A stretch of DNA of 15,097 bases, taken from an uncultured bacterium (GTDB taxonomy: Bacteria > Patescibacteriota > Microgenomatia > UBA8517). The translations under genes were made by a program, and so were the position numbers. The stretch is taken from contig CALEZE010000162.1 of NCBI GenBank assembly GCA_937928235.1, forward strand, positions 1 through 15,097. The letters are read 5' to 3'. The notes under the pieces were generated by a model. That model had not been told where the DNA came from and did no database searches. It saw only the letters and a program-made list of their open reading frames with translations. This document shows positions 5,885-12,945 of the stretch, in pieces (position 1 is the stretch's first letter; each line of letters starts with the position of its first letter).

Positions 5885-7600
5885 TTATTCCGCTGCGCTA
5901 GTTCCTTTCAAGTCCGCTCTAACAGCTTCACCAATTCTTCCCACTGTGTAGTCATTTGTGTCTACGAAATTGCCGACCAACTTCACTTCAGGCATTGCTT
6001 CTTCCAACTTTCTATTGTCCTCTTGTGCGAACCATCTGTATTCAGGATCGCCACTCGCAATACTCCTTAGCTCCGGCACCCAGTAAGCCTGCCCTAAACC
6101 AGCAACTATTTCTAAAACGGTCTTCATGCCGTGACTAAATAACATTCTCGCTTCTTCCGGAAAGTCTTTCGCTATCTTCCTGATAATTTTCAACGCTTTT
6201 CTTTGTGCCCCTAGGTATTTTTCCTTCACAGCCCCGCCAATTACTTCTATGTCCTTAGGGATGTAAATTCCACTCCTACAGCTCCAATCAATCTCTATTT
6301 TGTCTAGATTGTATCGATGACGATTGAAATCTTTGGCACTCCCAAAAGAAATTCCCCTAAACTTCATTCTTATGACTACTCTTTGTAGGAAGTCTGGTAG
6401 TTTGTGTCTTCTGTTCCCTCTTGCTCTACCTATTTTTACAAGCAGCTCTTTATAAGATCCGTCTGCTATTATCTCTGTAGCTAAGGCATTTGTCTCCTTC
6501 TCTTCGAGAGAGGGGTTTACGTAAGAAATCGCACCGACTACTAAATCTCTAAGGTAGTCTTTATTTAGAACTTCCACTTCAACGCTTGGAGTAATGTCTT
6601 CCTCCACCTCTCTAGGTAATGAGAATTCGGTCAAGGCTTCTCGGGTTTTTCTTCTGTGTTCAACCCAAGAAGCGCCATGTTGACTATCAACCACAGCCAT
6701 AAACTCAGGGTTTACCTTCATAAGTTCTTCGGTCATTTTGTCTGCTGAGCTCCTTGCTTCTTCAAGACCACTTGCCTTTAGATTCATAGCCAGCTCAGAT
6801 AAAGATCTGTAGGTTGCGTGTACCCCAAAGTTTGTTTTTATACCCAAAGGAAGGAGTTTTCTGAGGTTATCCAAAACCCTACCTTTTACGGCTATTTTAT
6901 ATGCGCCTTCGCTCACATTGTCTGGCCTAGGGTTTGTTTTAACGATATGCGCTTCGACTGGTTCCCAAAGCTCTTTGTATGTTTCAAAAAGCCCGTCCAT
7001 TGCTTCTTTGTACACATCTTCGTGCTTGGTGCCCTTTAAAGCATCCGGAACAACATAACGGTACTCGCCATTCTCATCTTTCTCTCCCCAGTCTATATAT
7101 CTCGTTGATGCTTCTATTCCTGTAACTAACGGGTGTCTAAACGCCTGCAAAGAAAAGAGGACCGAAGTATCTTGAAAGATCACATAGCCACTGGCCTGCT
7201 CCCTAACTGAATCATCGCCGAATTTATCAACAACTCTCCGTATAAGTGCCGATGCCTGTTCTTCTGCTAGAGCTTGTTCCAATCCTCCAGACTCAACTAA
7301 ACTTTCAGCTATGTTTTTGATTCCCAGTTCTGTATCGTTAACAAATTCATTCCAAAAAATTTCCGTTATGTCGGTTTCTTGTGCCCTACTAAATCGAGTT
7401 ATAAGTGCTGCTGCTAAAACAGGTGGCATAGTCCCACGAATTGCATGAACATCTCCGTCCACATTGGTGAAATAGAAGTTTAGGAATTCTCTTTTCTTGT
7501 CTGTAAGATCTTTGGAGAGTTCGTCTTGCCAAGTGGGAAGGATGTATTGTGTCCCGCCAGTAGAAGTTTCAATAGTGTTGTCTAATTCGATATTTCTCAT
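5885..7600 (-). CDS. thyX: Double-length ThyX-family flavin-dependent thymidylate synthase
   Basis: ThyX methylates dUMP to dTMP with methylene-THF and reduced FAD, normally as a homotetramer of about 220-250-residue subunits with sites at subunit interfaces. This 571-residue protein contains two ThyX-like halves. The first (about 50-310) has FGDDSVREQASGYVIFQDTS and then RHPLVTGIEASTRY at 155-168, aligning with RHRxxSxNExSxRY but with the second Arg changed to Pro; ATYRSLSEL and EEARSSADKMTEEL follow, as in the C-terminal helices of ThyX. The second (about 380-560) has RRHKLPDFLQR, then RHR at 427-429 without the rest of the motif, and AYWVPELRSIA near 505-515. Double-length ThyX proteins are known, Chlamydia being an example as I recall. 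The ATG (7598-7600) lacks a Shine-Dalgarno site. It heads a four-gene operon. Confidence 0.88.
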   Translation of the reverse strand: MRNIELDNTIETSTGGTQYILPTWQDELSKDLTDKKREFLNFYFTNVDGDVHAIRGTMPPVLAAALITRFSRAQETDITEIFWNEFVNDTELGIKNIAESLVESGGLEQALAEEQASALIRRVVDKFGDDSVREQASGYVIFQDTSVLFSLQAFRHPLVTGIEASTRYIDWGEKDENGEYRYVVPDALKGTKHEDVYKEAMDGLFETYKELWEPVEAHIVKTNPRPDNVSEGAYKIAVKGRVLDNLRKLLPLGIKTNFGVHATYRSLSELAMNLKASGLEEARSSADKMTEELMKVNPEFMAVVDSQHGASWVEHRRKTREALTEFSLPREVEEDITPSVEVEVLNKDYLRDLVVGAISYVNPSLEEKETNALATEIIADGSYKELLVKIGRARGNRRHKLPDFLQRVVIRMKFRGISFGSAKDFNRHRYNLDKIEIDWSCRSGIYIPKDIEVIGGAVKEKYLGAQRKALKIIRKIAKDFPEEARMLFSHGMKTVLEIVAGLGQAYWVPELRSIASGDPEYRWFAQEDNRKLEEAMPEVKLVGNFVDTNDYTVGRIGEAVRADLKGTSAAE

Positions 7601-7603
7601 GAG

Positions 7604-7618
7604 TAACCGGGCAGGTTA
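7604..7618 (-). promoter_or_regulatory. Small hairpin next to the thyX start
   Basis: TAACC and GGTTA form a perfect 5-bp inverted repeat with a 5-nt loop, ending three bases before the thyX ATG and lying within its predicted 27-nt leader. It could be an RNA hairpin affecting initiation or a small operator. A 5-bp repeat may easily be chance. Confidence 0.2.
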
Positions 7619-7633
7619 AAGTACGACTGTAAC

Positions 7634-7662
7634 TTTTTATCAGTTTGTGAAAGTCGTGTCAA
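7634..7662 (-). promoter_or_regulatory. thyX operon promoter
   Basis: A perfect TTGACA -35 (7657-7662) is followed after 17 nt by TAAAAA (7634-7639), which carries an upstream TGA giving an extended -10 (TG-n-TAAAAA). The predicted start near 7627 gives thyX a short leader with no Shine-Dalgarno site. The -35 overlaps the -35 of the divergent folA promoter almost base for base. Confidence 0.6.
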
Positions 7663-7685
7663 TTACAACATAGACCGACTATACT
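7656..7685 (+). promoter_or_regulatory. folA promoter, probably leaderless
   Basis: TATACT (7680-7685) ends six bases before the folA ATG, with GTGTCA (7656-7661; four of six consensus bases) 18 nt upstream. With the usual spacing, transcription would begin at the A of the ATG. No Shine-Dalgarno sequence precedes the start. The -35 region overlaps that of the opposing thyX promoter, so the two polymerases would probably compete. Confidence 0.5.
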
Positions 7686-7691
7686 GTTTTC

Positions 7692-8213
7692 ATGAACACA
7701 AGTGGTATGACTATTTCTTTGGTCGTCGCCATTTCGGCAAACGGTGTAATCGGAAAGGACGGAGAGCTTCCATGGCATATTCCCCAAGACTTAAAACGGT
7801 TCAAGGAAATAACAAACGGGCACCATGTGATAATGGGCAGAAAAACTTATGAATCCATTGTCGAAAAGCTCGGCCATCCTCTCCCGGGTAGAACCAATAT
7901 CGTTTTAACAAGAGACACAAACTACAAAACCGAAGAAGGTGTGGTTGTGGTTAACACCCTTGTTGACGCCATAAATTACGCCAAGGAAAACGGGGAAAAT
8001 GAAGCAATGGTAATTGGTGGTGCTGAAATTTACAAACTTGCAGAAGAACTAGCTGAAAAGGTTTATTTAACCCGAGTATTGGTAGAAGTTGAAGGTGATG
8101 TTGTGTTTTTCGAATTAGACGAGAAGTTATGGAAAGAAGACGAAACAAAAACAGAAGCACACCTCGAAAACGAAATTCCTTTTTACTTCAAAATTCTTGA
8201 GAGAGTTTTTTAA
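7692..8213 (+). CDS. folA: Dihydrofolate reductase
   Basis: Reduces dihydrofolate to tetrahydrofolate with NADPH. The 173 residues follow the family closely: VAISANGVIGKDGELPWHIPQD ends at the catalytic acid D33 (the Trp and Leu before it match the Met20-loop region), MGRKTYES at 48-55, the NADPH-contacting GRTNIVLTR from 66, and MVIGGAEIY at 106-114. A second possible start is M6 (7707), but the -10 box placed six bases from the first ATG favours 7692 as a leaderless start. It is divergent from thyX across 91 bp and converges on topA, sharing the bases TTAA of both stop codons. ThyX regenerates THF directly, so DHFR here may mainly recover oxidised or imported folate; no thyA is visible. Confidence 0.96.
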   Translation: MNTSGMTISLVVAISANGVIGKDGELPWHIPQDLKRFKEITNGHHVIMGRKTYESIVEKLGHPLPGRTNIVLTRDTNYKTEEGVVVVNTLVDAINYAKENGENEAMVIGGAEIYKLAEELAEKVYLTRVLVEVEGDVVFFELDEKLWKEDETKTEAHLENEIPFYFKILERVF

Positions 8214-10186
8214 TTTGTTTCCTTTTCTTCATCAGTCTTCTTCCCTGGCTTTTTCCAGCTCGCCCATTTACACTTTGGGTACCTGCTGCATCCATAAAAC
8301 TTTCTTCCCCTCCCGGTCTTTTTAATAACCACATCACCTTTTTTACAATCGGGGCATTTCATTCCGAACTTATCCATAAACTTTTCTGTGTGTTTACAGT
8401 CTGGAAACCTTGAACAACTAACAAACTTCCCAAATCTTCCAATTCTTACAACAAGTTCGCCCTCTTTACATGTGGGGCACTTTCTCCCAAGCTTTTCAGT
8501 TTCAATCTGCACCCTCTTTGCCTTTTCCTCAACGGTTTCAAGTTTCTTGGAAAACGGATTCCAAAATTCCCCCATCATCTTTTGCCATTCCCTATCACCA
8601 TTGGCCACTTTATCTAGATCGTCCTCCATTCCTGCCGTAAAGGAATAATCAAAAACTTCTGGGAAATTGCCAACCAAAAAATCATTCACCGCAACGCCCA
8701 CTGGAGTTGGGGTAAATCTACCTTCGTCTTTTTCAACATACTGCCTGTCCTGAATTGTTGAAATAATTGGCGCATAAGTCGAGGGTCTTCCAATACCAAG
8801 CTTCTCCAAAGTTTTAATAAGGGACGCCTCGTTGAACTTTGGCGGCGGCTGGGTAAACTTTTGTTCAGAAAGAACTTTAATCAAAGAAAGACTGTCCCCT
8901 TCTTTAACATCTGGTAATTGTTGTTCGCTGTCTGCCCCTTTGGTGGGTGAAACCCTTCTCCATCCATCAAACTTCATAACTTGCCCACTTGCGCGAAGAA
9001 GGTAGTCCTCGTCAGCTGCCACTTCAATCTTTGTTTCGTCGTAGACACTTGCTTCCATTTGGCTTGCCACAAATCTTTTCCAAATAAGTTCATAAAGGCG
9101 CTCCGCGTCTTTTTGCCTTTTGCCCGAAAACTTTGGCTGTTCCTTGGCATTTGTCGGCCTTACGGCTTCGTGTGCTTCCTGAGCAACTTTTGCTTTTGTT
9201 TTATAGTATCTGGGCTTTTCAGGTAAATAATCCTTCCCGTATTCCTTTCCTATAAACTCCCGGACTGCATTGAGTGCCCCCTTGGCGACATTCGTGGAGT
9301 CCGTCCTGTGATAAGTAATTAGCCCTTCCTCATAAAGCTTTTGAGCAACACTCATTGTCTTCTTAGCAGACCAACCCATCACACTGGCAGCGCCTTGTGT
9401 CATGGTAGAAGTGGTAAAGGGAGGATAAGGGTTCTTCCTAACTTCCTTCTTCTTGACACTAACAACTTTGTATCCCGCTTTCTCCAAATCCTTTACTACA
9501 CTTTCCGCATCTTTCTTGCTTCCAATTTCTACTTTCTTGTCTTTGATACGAACCAGGGAGATCACAAATTCCTCCCCACCGTCTTTTACTCGACAAGCAA
9601 TCTCCCAATATTCATCCGGCTTAAAGGCGTCAATTTCCCTTTGCCTTTCAACTATCAACCTAACGGCAACAGATTGAACGCGCCCAGCCGAAAGACCGCG
9701 CCTCACTTTCTTCCAAAGAAGTGGTGATAATTTGTAGCCAACTAATCTATCAAGAACTCGTCTGGCAACTTGTGCATCAACCAAATTCACATCAACACCC
9801 CTTGGGCTTTTTATTGCATGCTCCACCGCATCTTTTGTAATCTCGTGAAATACGATTCTTTTTAACTTGGAGCTTGGAAGTGCCGGTTTTGCATTTTCTA
9901 AAACCTCTTTTACATGTTGCGCAATAGCTTCTCCTTCGCGGTCGGGGTCTGTTGCAATTAAAACATCCTCTGCCTTTTTGGCACTTTTTTTGATGGCAGA
10001 AATACTGTCTTTCTTCTTTGGAACCGGCACATAGTCTGGTTTAAAGTTATCCTCCAAATCCACAGACAACTTGCTTTTTGGCAAGTCTTTTATGTGGCCC
10101 ATTGTCGCCTCGACATCGTAGCCCTCACCAAGAAACCTTGAGAGAGTTCGCGCTTTTGTAGGACTTTCGACGATTATTAATTTCAT
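8210..10186 (-). CDS. topA: DNA topoisomerase I (type IA)
   Basis: Relaxes negative supercoils by a single-strand break and a 5'-phosphotyrosine intermediate. The TOPRIM domain holds IVESPTKA with E7 and DPDREGE at 80-86. LSAGRVQSVAVR lies at 165-176, and the active-site tyrosine is Y292 in GLITYHRTDS, where His replaces the more common Met after the Tyr. GIGRPSTYAPII and FTPTPVG are typical of the central domains. Two C-terminal zinc ribbons follow, starting CPTCKEG and CPDCKKG, each closed by a CSRxPxC motif, then a basic and acidic tail. At 658 residues it is shorter than the E. coli enzyme but normal for many bacteria. The ATG overlaps the dprA stop by one base (TAATG); the 3' end overlaps folA by four bases. 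Confidence 0.96.
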   Translation of the reverse strand: MKLIIVESPTKARTLSRFLGEGYDVEATMGHIKDLPKSKLSVDLEDNFKPDYVPVPKKKDSISAIKKSAKKAEDVLIATDPDREGEAIAQHVKEVLENAKPALPSSKLKRIVFHEITKDAVEHAIKSPRGVDVNLVDAQVARRVLDRLVGYKLSPLLWKKVRRGLSAGRVQSVAVRLIVERQREIDAFKPDEYWEIACRVKDGGEEFVISLVRIKDKKVEIGSKKDAESVVKDLEKAGYKVVSVKKKEVRKNPYPPFTTSTMTQGAASVMGWSAKKTMSVAQKLYEEGLITYHRTDSTNVAKGALNAVREFIGKEYGKDYLPEKPRYYKTKAKVAQEAHEAVRPTNAKEQPKFSGKRQKDAERLYELIWKRFVASQMEASVYDETKIEVAADEDYLLRASGQVMKFDGWRRVSPTKGADSEQQLPDVKEGDSLSLIKVLSEQKFTQPPPKFNEASLIKTLEKLGIGRPSTYAPIISTIQDRQYVEKDEGRFTPTPVGVAVNDFLVGNFPEVFDYSFTAGMEDDLDKVANGDREWQKMMGEFWNPFSKKLETVEEKAKRVQIETEKLGRKCPTCKEGELVVRIGRFGKFVSCSRFPDCKHTEKFMDKFGMKCPDCKKGDVVIKKTGRGRKFYGCSRYPKCKWASWKKPGKKTDEEKETN

Positions 10187-11265
10187 TAAATTAGTTTGTA
10201 TCTTCCTTGACCCAGATTCTTTACTATTCCTTTCATTTCCATTCCTGTCAAGGTTGCCATGACATTTCCGGCCTCCAAATTAGACATTCTAACAACCTCG
10301 TCAAGGTGTAGGGGTTCTTTTTCCAAAGCCTTAACAATCTTTTTCTCCTCCTTCGTGGTGGGCATTACTTTTGCTAGAGATTCTTTGTCTACTCTAAAAT
10401 CGATATGTAATTCATCTAAAATATCTTTTGTCGAAGTTGCCATCTTGGCACCATTCTGAATTAGAAAATAAGATGCCTCACTCATGGGTGAAGTAATTTC
10501 TCCGGGAACCGCAAAAACGGTTTTGCCCTGGTCCGCCGCGGCACTTGCGGTTAGTAGCGTTCCGCTTTTTCTCCTGCCTTCGACGACAACAATTGCCCTT
10601 GAAAGCCCGGAGACAATCCTGTTCCTCGCTGCAAAGTTGATTGGCAAAGCTGGATATTTAAGAGGGTATTCCGAAATTAACGCGCCACCATTTTCAACTA
10701 TTATTTTGGCAAGGTTAGTGTTTTCCGGTGGATACACGCTATCAAGCCCACACCCTAGCACCGCCACCGTTCGCCCCTTCACGGAAAGTGCCGCCTTGTG
10801 CGCAGCCGTATCAATACCCCGAGCAAGTCCCGAAACAATAACTAAACCCAATTGCGCAAGCTCTCGAGAAAATATTTCCGTGACTTCTTTTCCGTATGAA
10901 GTCATTTTTCTACTACCAACGATGGCAACAGCATTTTCAATCTTTTTTATGTCCCCTTTAATGTATAAAACTACTGGCGATGAAGGTATTTCCAATAAAG
11001 ATTTGGGGTAAGACTTGTCCTTCTGGGTAAACACACTAATATCCATTTTTTCCAGAGAAGCAAAGTAGTTTTTGAAGTCAAATTCGTCTCTGTGTTTTAC
11101 AAAACCCTCAATCAGTTTTTTGGAGAGACCCACCTCTTCTAAATCTCTTCTGGCTGTTGACCAAACTTTCTTTGCACTTGTAAAGTAGTCAACTAAAAGT
11201 TTTAACCTCGCGGGTCCGAAGGGAACAAATGCGGCTAGTGCAATTAAATACTCACGGTCTGTCAT
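10186..11265 (-). CDS. dprA: DNA processing protein DprA
   Basis: Binds incoming single-stranded DNA and loads RecA during natural transformation. The 359 residues contain an N-terminal helical region with a putative HhH-like stretch (about 1-60). The Rossmann-like core follows with VAIVGSRKMTSYG (113-125), VSGLARGIDTAAH (144-156), LGCGLDSVYPPEN, ISEYP and ARNRIVSGLS (213-222), then GTLLTASAAADQG. The last 50 residues form a winged-helix domain (EEKKIVKALEKEPLHLDEV onward). The ATG at 11263-11265 is chosen over a TTG 48 bases further upstream: it begins MTDREYLIALAAF, the usual DprA opening, and overlaps mrdA by only 14 nt instead of 62. No Shine-Dalgarno site is visible, so coupling to mrdA is likely. 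It lies directly before topA, a common pairing. Confidence 0.94.
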   Translation of the reverse strand: MTDREYLIALAAFVPFGPARLKLLVDYFTSAKKVWSTARRDLEEVGLSKKLIEGFVKHRDEFDFKNYFASLEKMDISVFTQKDKSYPKSLLEIPSSPVVLYIKGDIKKIENAVAIVGSRKMTSYGKEVTEIFSRELAQLGLVIVSGLARGIDTAAHKAALSVKGRTVAVLGCGLDSVYPPENTNLAKIIVENGGALISEYPLKYPALPINFAARNRIVSGLSRAIVVVEGRRKSGTLLTASAAADQGKTVFAVPGEITSPMSEASYFLIQNGAKMATSTKDILDELHIDFRVDKESLAKVMPTTKEEKKIVKALEKEPLHLDEVVRMSNLEAGNVMATLTGMEMKGIVKNLGQGRYKLI

Positions 11266-12877
11266 CGGGCGGGCTATTTTGGTTAAACCAATATTCCAAA
11301 ATCTCTGTTGCAATAGGACCAGCGGCTGAAGAACCTTCTCCTCCTCTTTCGACCAAAACGGTAAGTACTATTTCAGGTTTTTCTGCGGGGGCGAAAACCG
11401 TCAGCCATGCATGTGTTTCGTCGGCTTCCTCTGTTTCTGCCGTACCAGTTTTACAAGCAACTTGGGGCTCAAAATCAAAAAAGGTAAAGGCAGTTCCACC
11501 CTCGCTACACGCCTCTATCATTCCTTCTCTAACAAGGTCTATATTTTCGCGCTTAATCTTTACTTCGCTACATTTCGGCTCTGATGCAATTCTGGGTAAG
11601 CACAATTCGCCGTTTGTGGCAATTACAGAAGTTGCGGTGTTAACTTCAAGTGGAGTTAGGGTAAGGTCCCCCTGGCCTATGGCAACATGGTAGGTATTTC
11701 CCAAGAACCATCTTTCACCTTTAACGGTTTTCTTCCAATCTGGAGTTGGTACTAAACCAATTGCTTCGCCCGGAAGATCAATTCCCAACCCCTCGCCTAA
11801 ACCAAATTTGGCAGACCAATCCGCAATTTTTTCGGCCCCCAAAAATTCCCCAATTTTATAAAAAAATGTATCTGTAGACCTGGCCATTGCCCGGACAACA
11901 TCTATCTCTCCCTCCGTCCTGCCGTATTGTGTGTAGTACCAATTTGTATAGTCAAAGTTGTTTACACTGACAACCCCTTTGTCTTCATAAGTAAAGTCTG
12001 CGTCAATCTTTTCTTCTTCTAAAGCCGCCGTTGCTACAACTATTTTGTAAACAGACCCGGGGTGAAATGCTCCACCAATAGCTCTATTGAAAAATGGTAG
12101 ATCAGGGTTTTTTAAAGCGGCAGAGATTTTGCTTGCATCCCTCTCACCAACAAACAAGTTTGGGTCAAACGATGGTGAGGAATAAACGCCCAAAACCTCA
12201 CCCTTTATGTTGGTCGCAACCACTGCGCCCTTGCTCTCACCCATTGCTTCCGGTAACTTTTGTTGCAAACCAAAATGGATATGAGTCTTTAAGTCTGACC
12301 CGGAAACTGGTTCGCGGGTGCCAAGTGTTCTAACCGGCTTCCCTGTAGCATCTACTTCCACCAATTCCTCCCCGTCGATTCCGGAGAGCAAACAATCATA
12401 CTCCTCCTCCAACCCGCTCCTGCCAATGTATGAGCCTAAAATTCGCGGCCCCTTCTCTGGACACAAGGGGTTTATCCTCCCCACTTCTTCCTCGTTCGTT
12501 TCACCCAAATATCCACTTAGGTGGGCAAAGCTTTCAGAAAGAGGATAGCTTCTTTCAAATTCAGAAATTTCTCTACCCTCTACATCCTCACTAGCTACCA
12601 CTTTCTCAAAACCTGCATCTGTACTAAAAATTATTTTCTTCTTTACTTCTTTGTTGCCAACCAAAACCTCACCACCCCTTGCCAGTATTTTCCCTCGAGC
12701 AGAGGTTATGGGGATACGACGAATTCTGTTACTTTCAGAAAGTTTGCGGTAATAGGCTCCCTTAATTATCTGTAATTCCACAAGCCGCCCAAAAATAACA
12801 AGGAGGCCAAGTAGGAGAAGTCCCCTAAAAAACCACCCCAGCCAGCTTTGACGGTTTGCACCCGCAAGATTTTCCAT
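11252..12877 (-). CDS. mrdA: Penicillin-binding protein 2 (elongasome transpeptidase)
   Basis: A class B penicillin-binding protein that cross-links peptidoglycan during elongation. Numbered from an in-frame TTG at 12890-12892, a transmembrane segment spans about 20-40 after a short basic cytoplasmic tail. The pedestal region follows (ITSARGKIL; LGSYIGRSGLEEEYDCLLSG, split at LEEEYD). Transpeptidase motifs are SVYK at 280-283 with the nucleophilic serine, STD at 339-341 (the SxD variant usual in PBP2), and KTGTAE at 481-486. The ATG at 12875-12877 (residue 6) is preferred because a -10-like GATAAT ends seven bases upstream. Six cysteines lie in the extracytoplasmic part. It follows mreB and precedes dprA, a typical mreB-mrdA shape cluster without mreC or mreD between. 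Confidence 0.93.
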   Translation of the reverse strand: MENLAGANRQSWLGWFFRGLLLLGLLVIFGRLVELQIIKGAYYRKLSESNRIRRIPITSARGKILARGGEVLVGNKEVKKKIIFSTDAGFEKVVASEDVEGREISEFERSYPLSESFAHLSGYLGETNEEEVGRINPLCPEKGPRILGSYIGRSGLEEEYDCLLSGIDGEELVEVDATGKPVRTLGTREPVSGSDLKTHIHFGLQQKLPEAMGESKGAVVATNIKGEVLGVYSSPSFDPNLFVGERDASKISAALKNPDLPFFNRAIGGAFHPGSVYKIVVATAALEEEKIDADFTYEDKGVVSVNNFDYTNWYYTQYGRTEGEIDVVRAMARSTDTFFYKIGEFLGAEKIADWSAKFGLGEGLGIDLPGEAIGLVPTPDWKKTVKGERWFLGNTYHVAIGQGDLTLTPLEVNTATSVIATNGELCLPRIASEPKCSEVKIKRENIDLVREGMIEACSEGGTAFTFFDFEPQVACKTGTAETEEADETHAWLTVFAPAEKPEIVLTVLVERGGEGSSAAGPIATEILEYWFNQNSPPDDRP

Positions 12878-12884
12878 CAGACCA

Positions 12885-12913
12885 ATTATCAAGTAACAAT
12901 TTACAATTTACAA
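12885..12913 (-). promoter_or_regulatory. mrdA promoter, probably leaderless
   Basis: GATAAT (12885-12890; five of six consensus) and TTGTAA (12908-12913; four of six) are separated by 17 nt in the AT-rich gap after mreB. The -10 ends seven bases before the ATG at 12877, so the transcript would begin at or one base before the start codon. No Shine-Dalgarno sequence is present. Confidence 0.42.
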
Positions 12914-12915
12914 AT
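12897..12915. repeat. 7-bp tandem repeat between mreB and mrdA
   Basis: On the minus strand the unit TTGTAAA occurs twice in direct succession (from 12914 downward), followed by a degenerate third copy TTGTTAC. One unit supplies the proposed -35 of mrdA. It may be simple AT-rich promoter sequence. Confidence 0.35.
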
Positions 12916-12945
12916 GAGGCGTGTAATTTAATAACAAGAATTTAA

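Noticed and set aside
7623..7657. ACGACT/AGTCGT inverted repeat flanking the thyX -10
   Set aside because: A 6-bp repeat separated by 23 nt is expected about once by chance in a gap this size; nothing else supports an operator.
7601..7691. Search for a riboswitch, for example a THF riboswitch, before thyX or folA
   Set aside because: The gap is 91 bp shared by two promoters and leaves leaders of about 27 and 0 nt, too short for a known riboswitch.
10484..11011. A 175-codon plus-strand frame opposite dprA
   Set aside because: It is antisense to the conserved Rossmann core of DprA, with composition typical of a reverse-strand shadow.
11263..11313. TTG start giving dprA 16 extra residues
   Set aside because: It would overlap mrdA by 62 nt, and the extra residues do not resemble DprA; the ATG at 11265 fits the family start.
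12914..12945. Rho-independent terminator after mreB
   Set aside because: The region is AT-rich with a TTTAATTAAA palindrome but no GC stem followed by a T-run.
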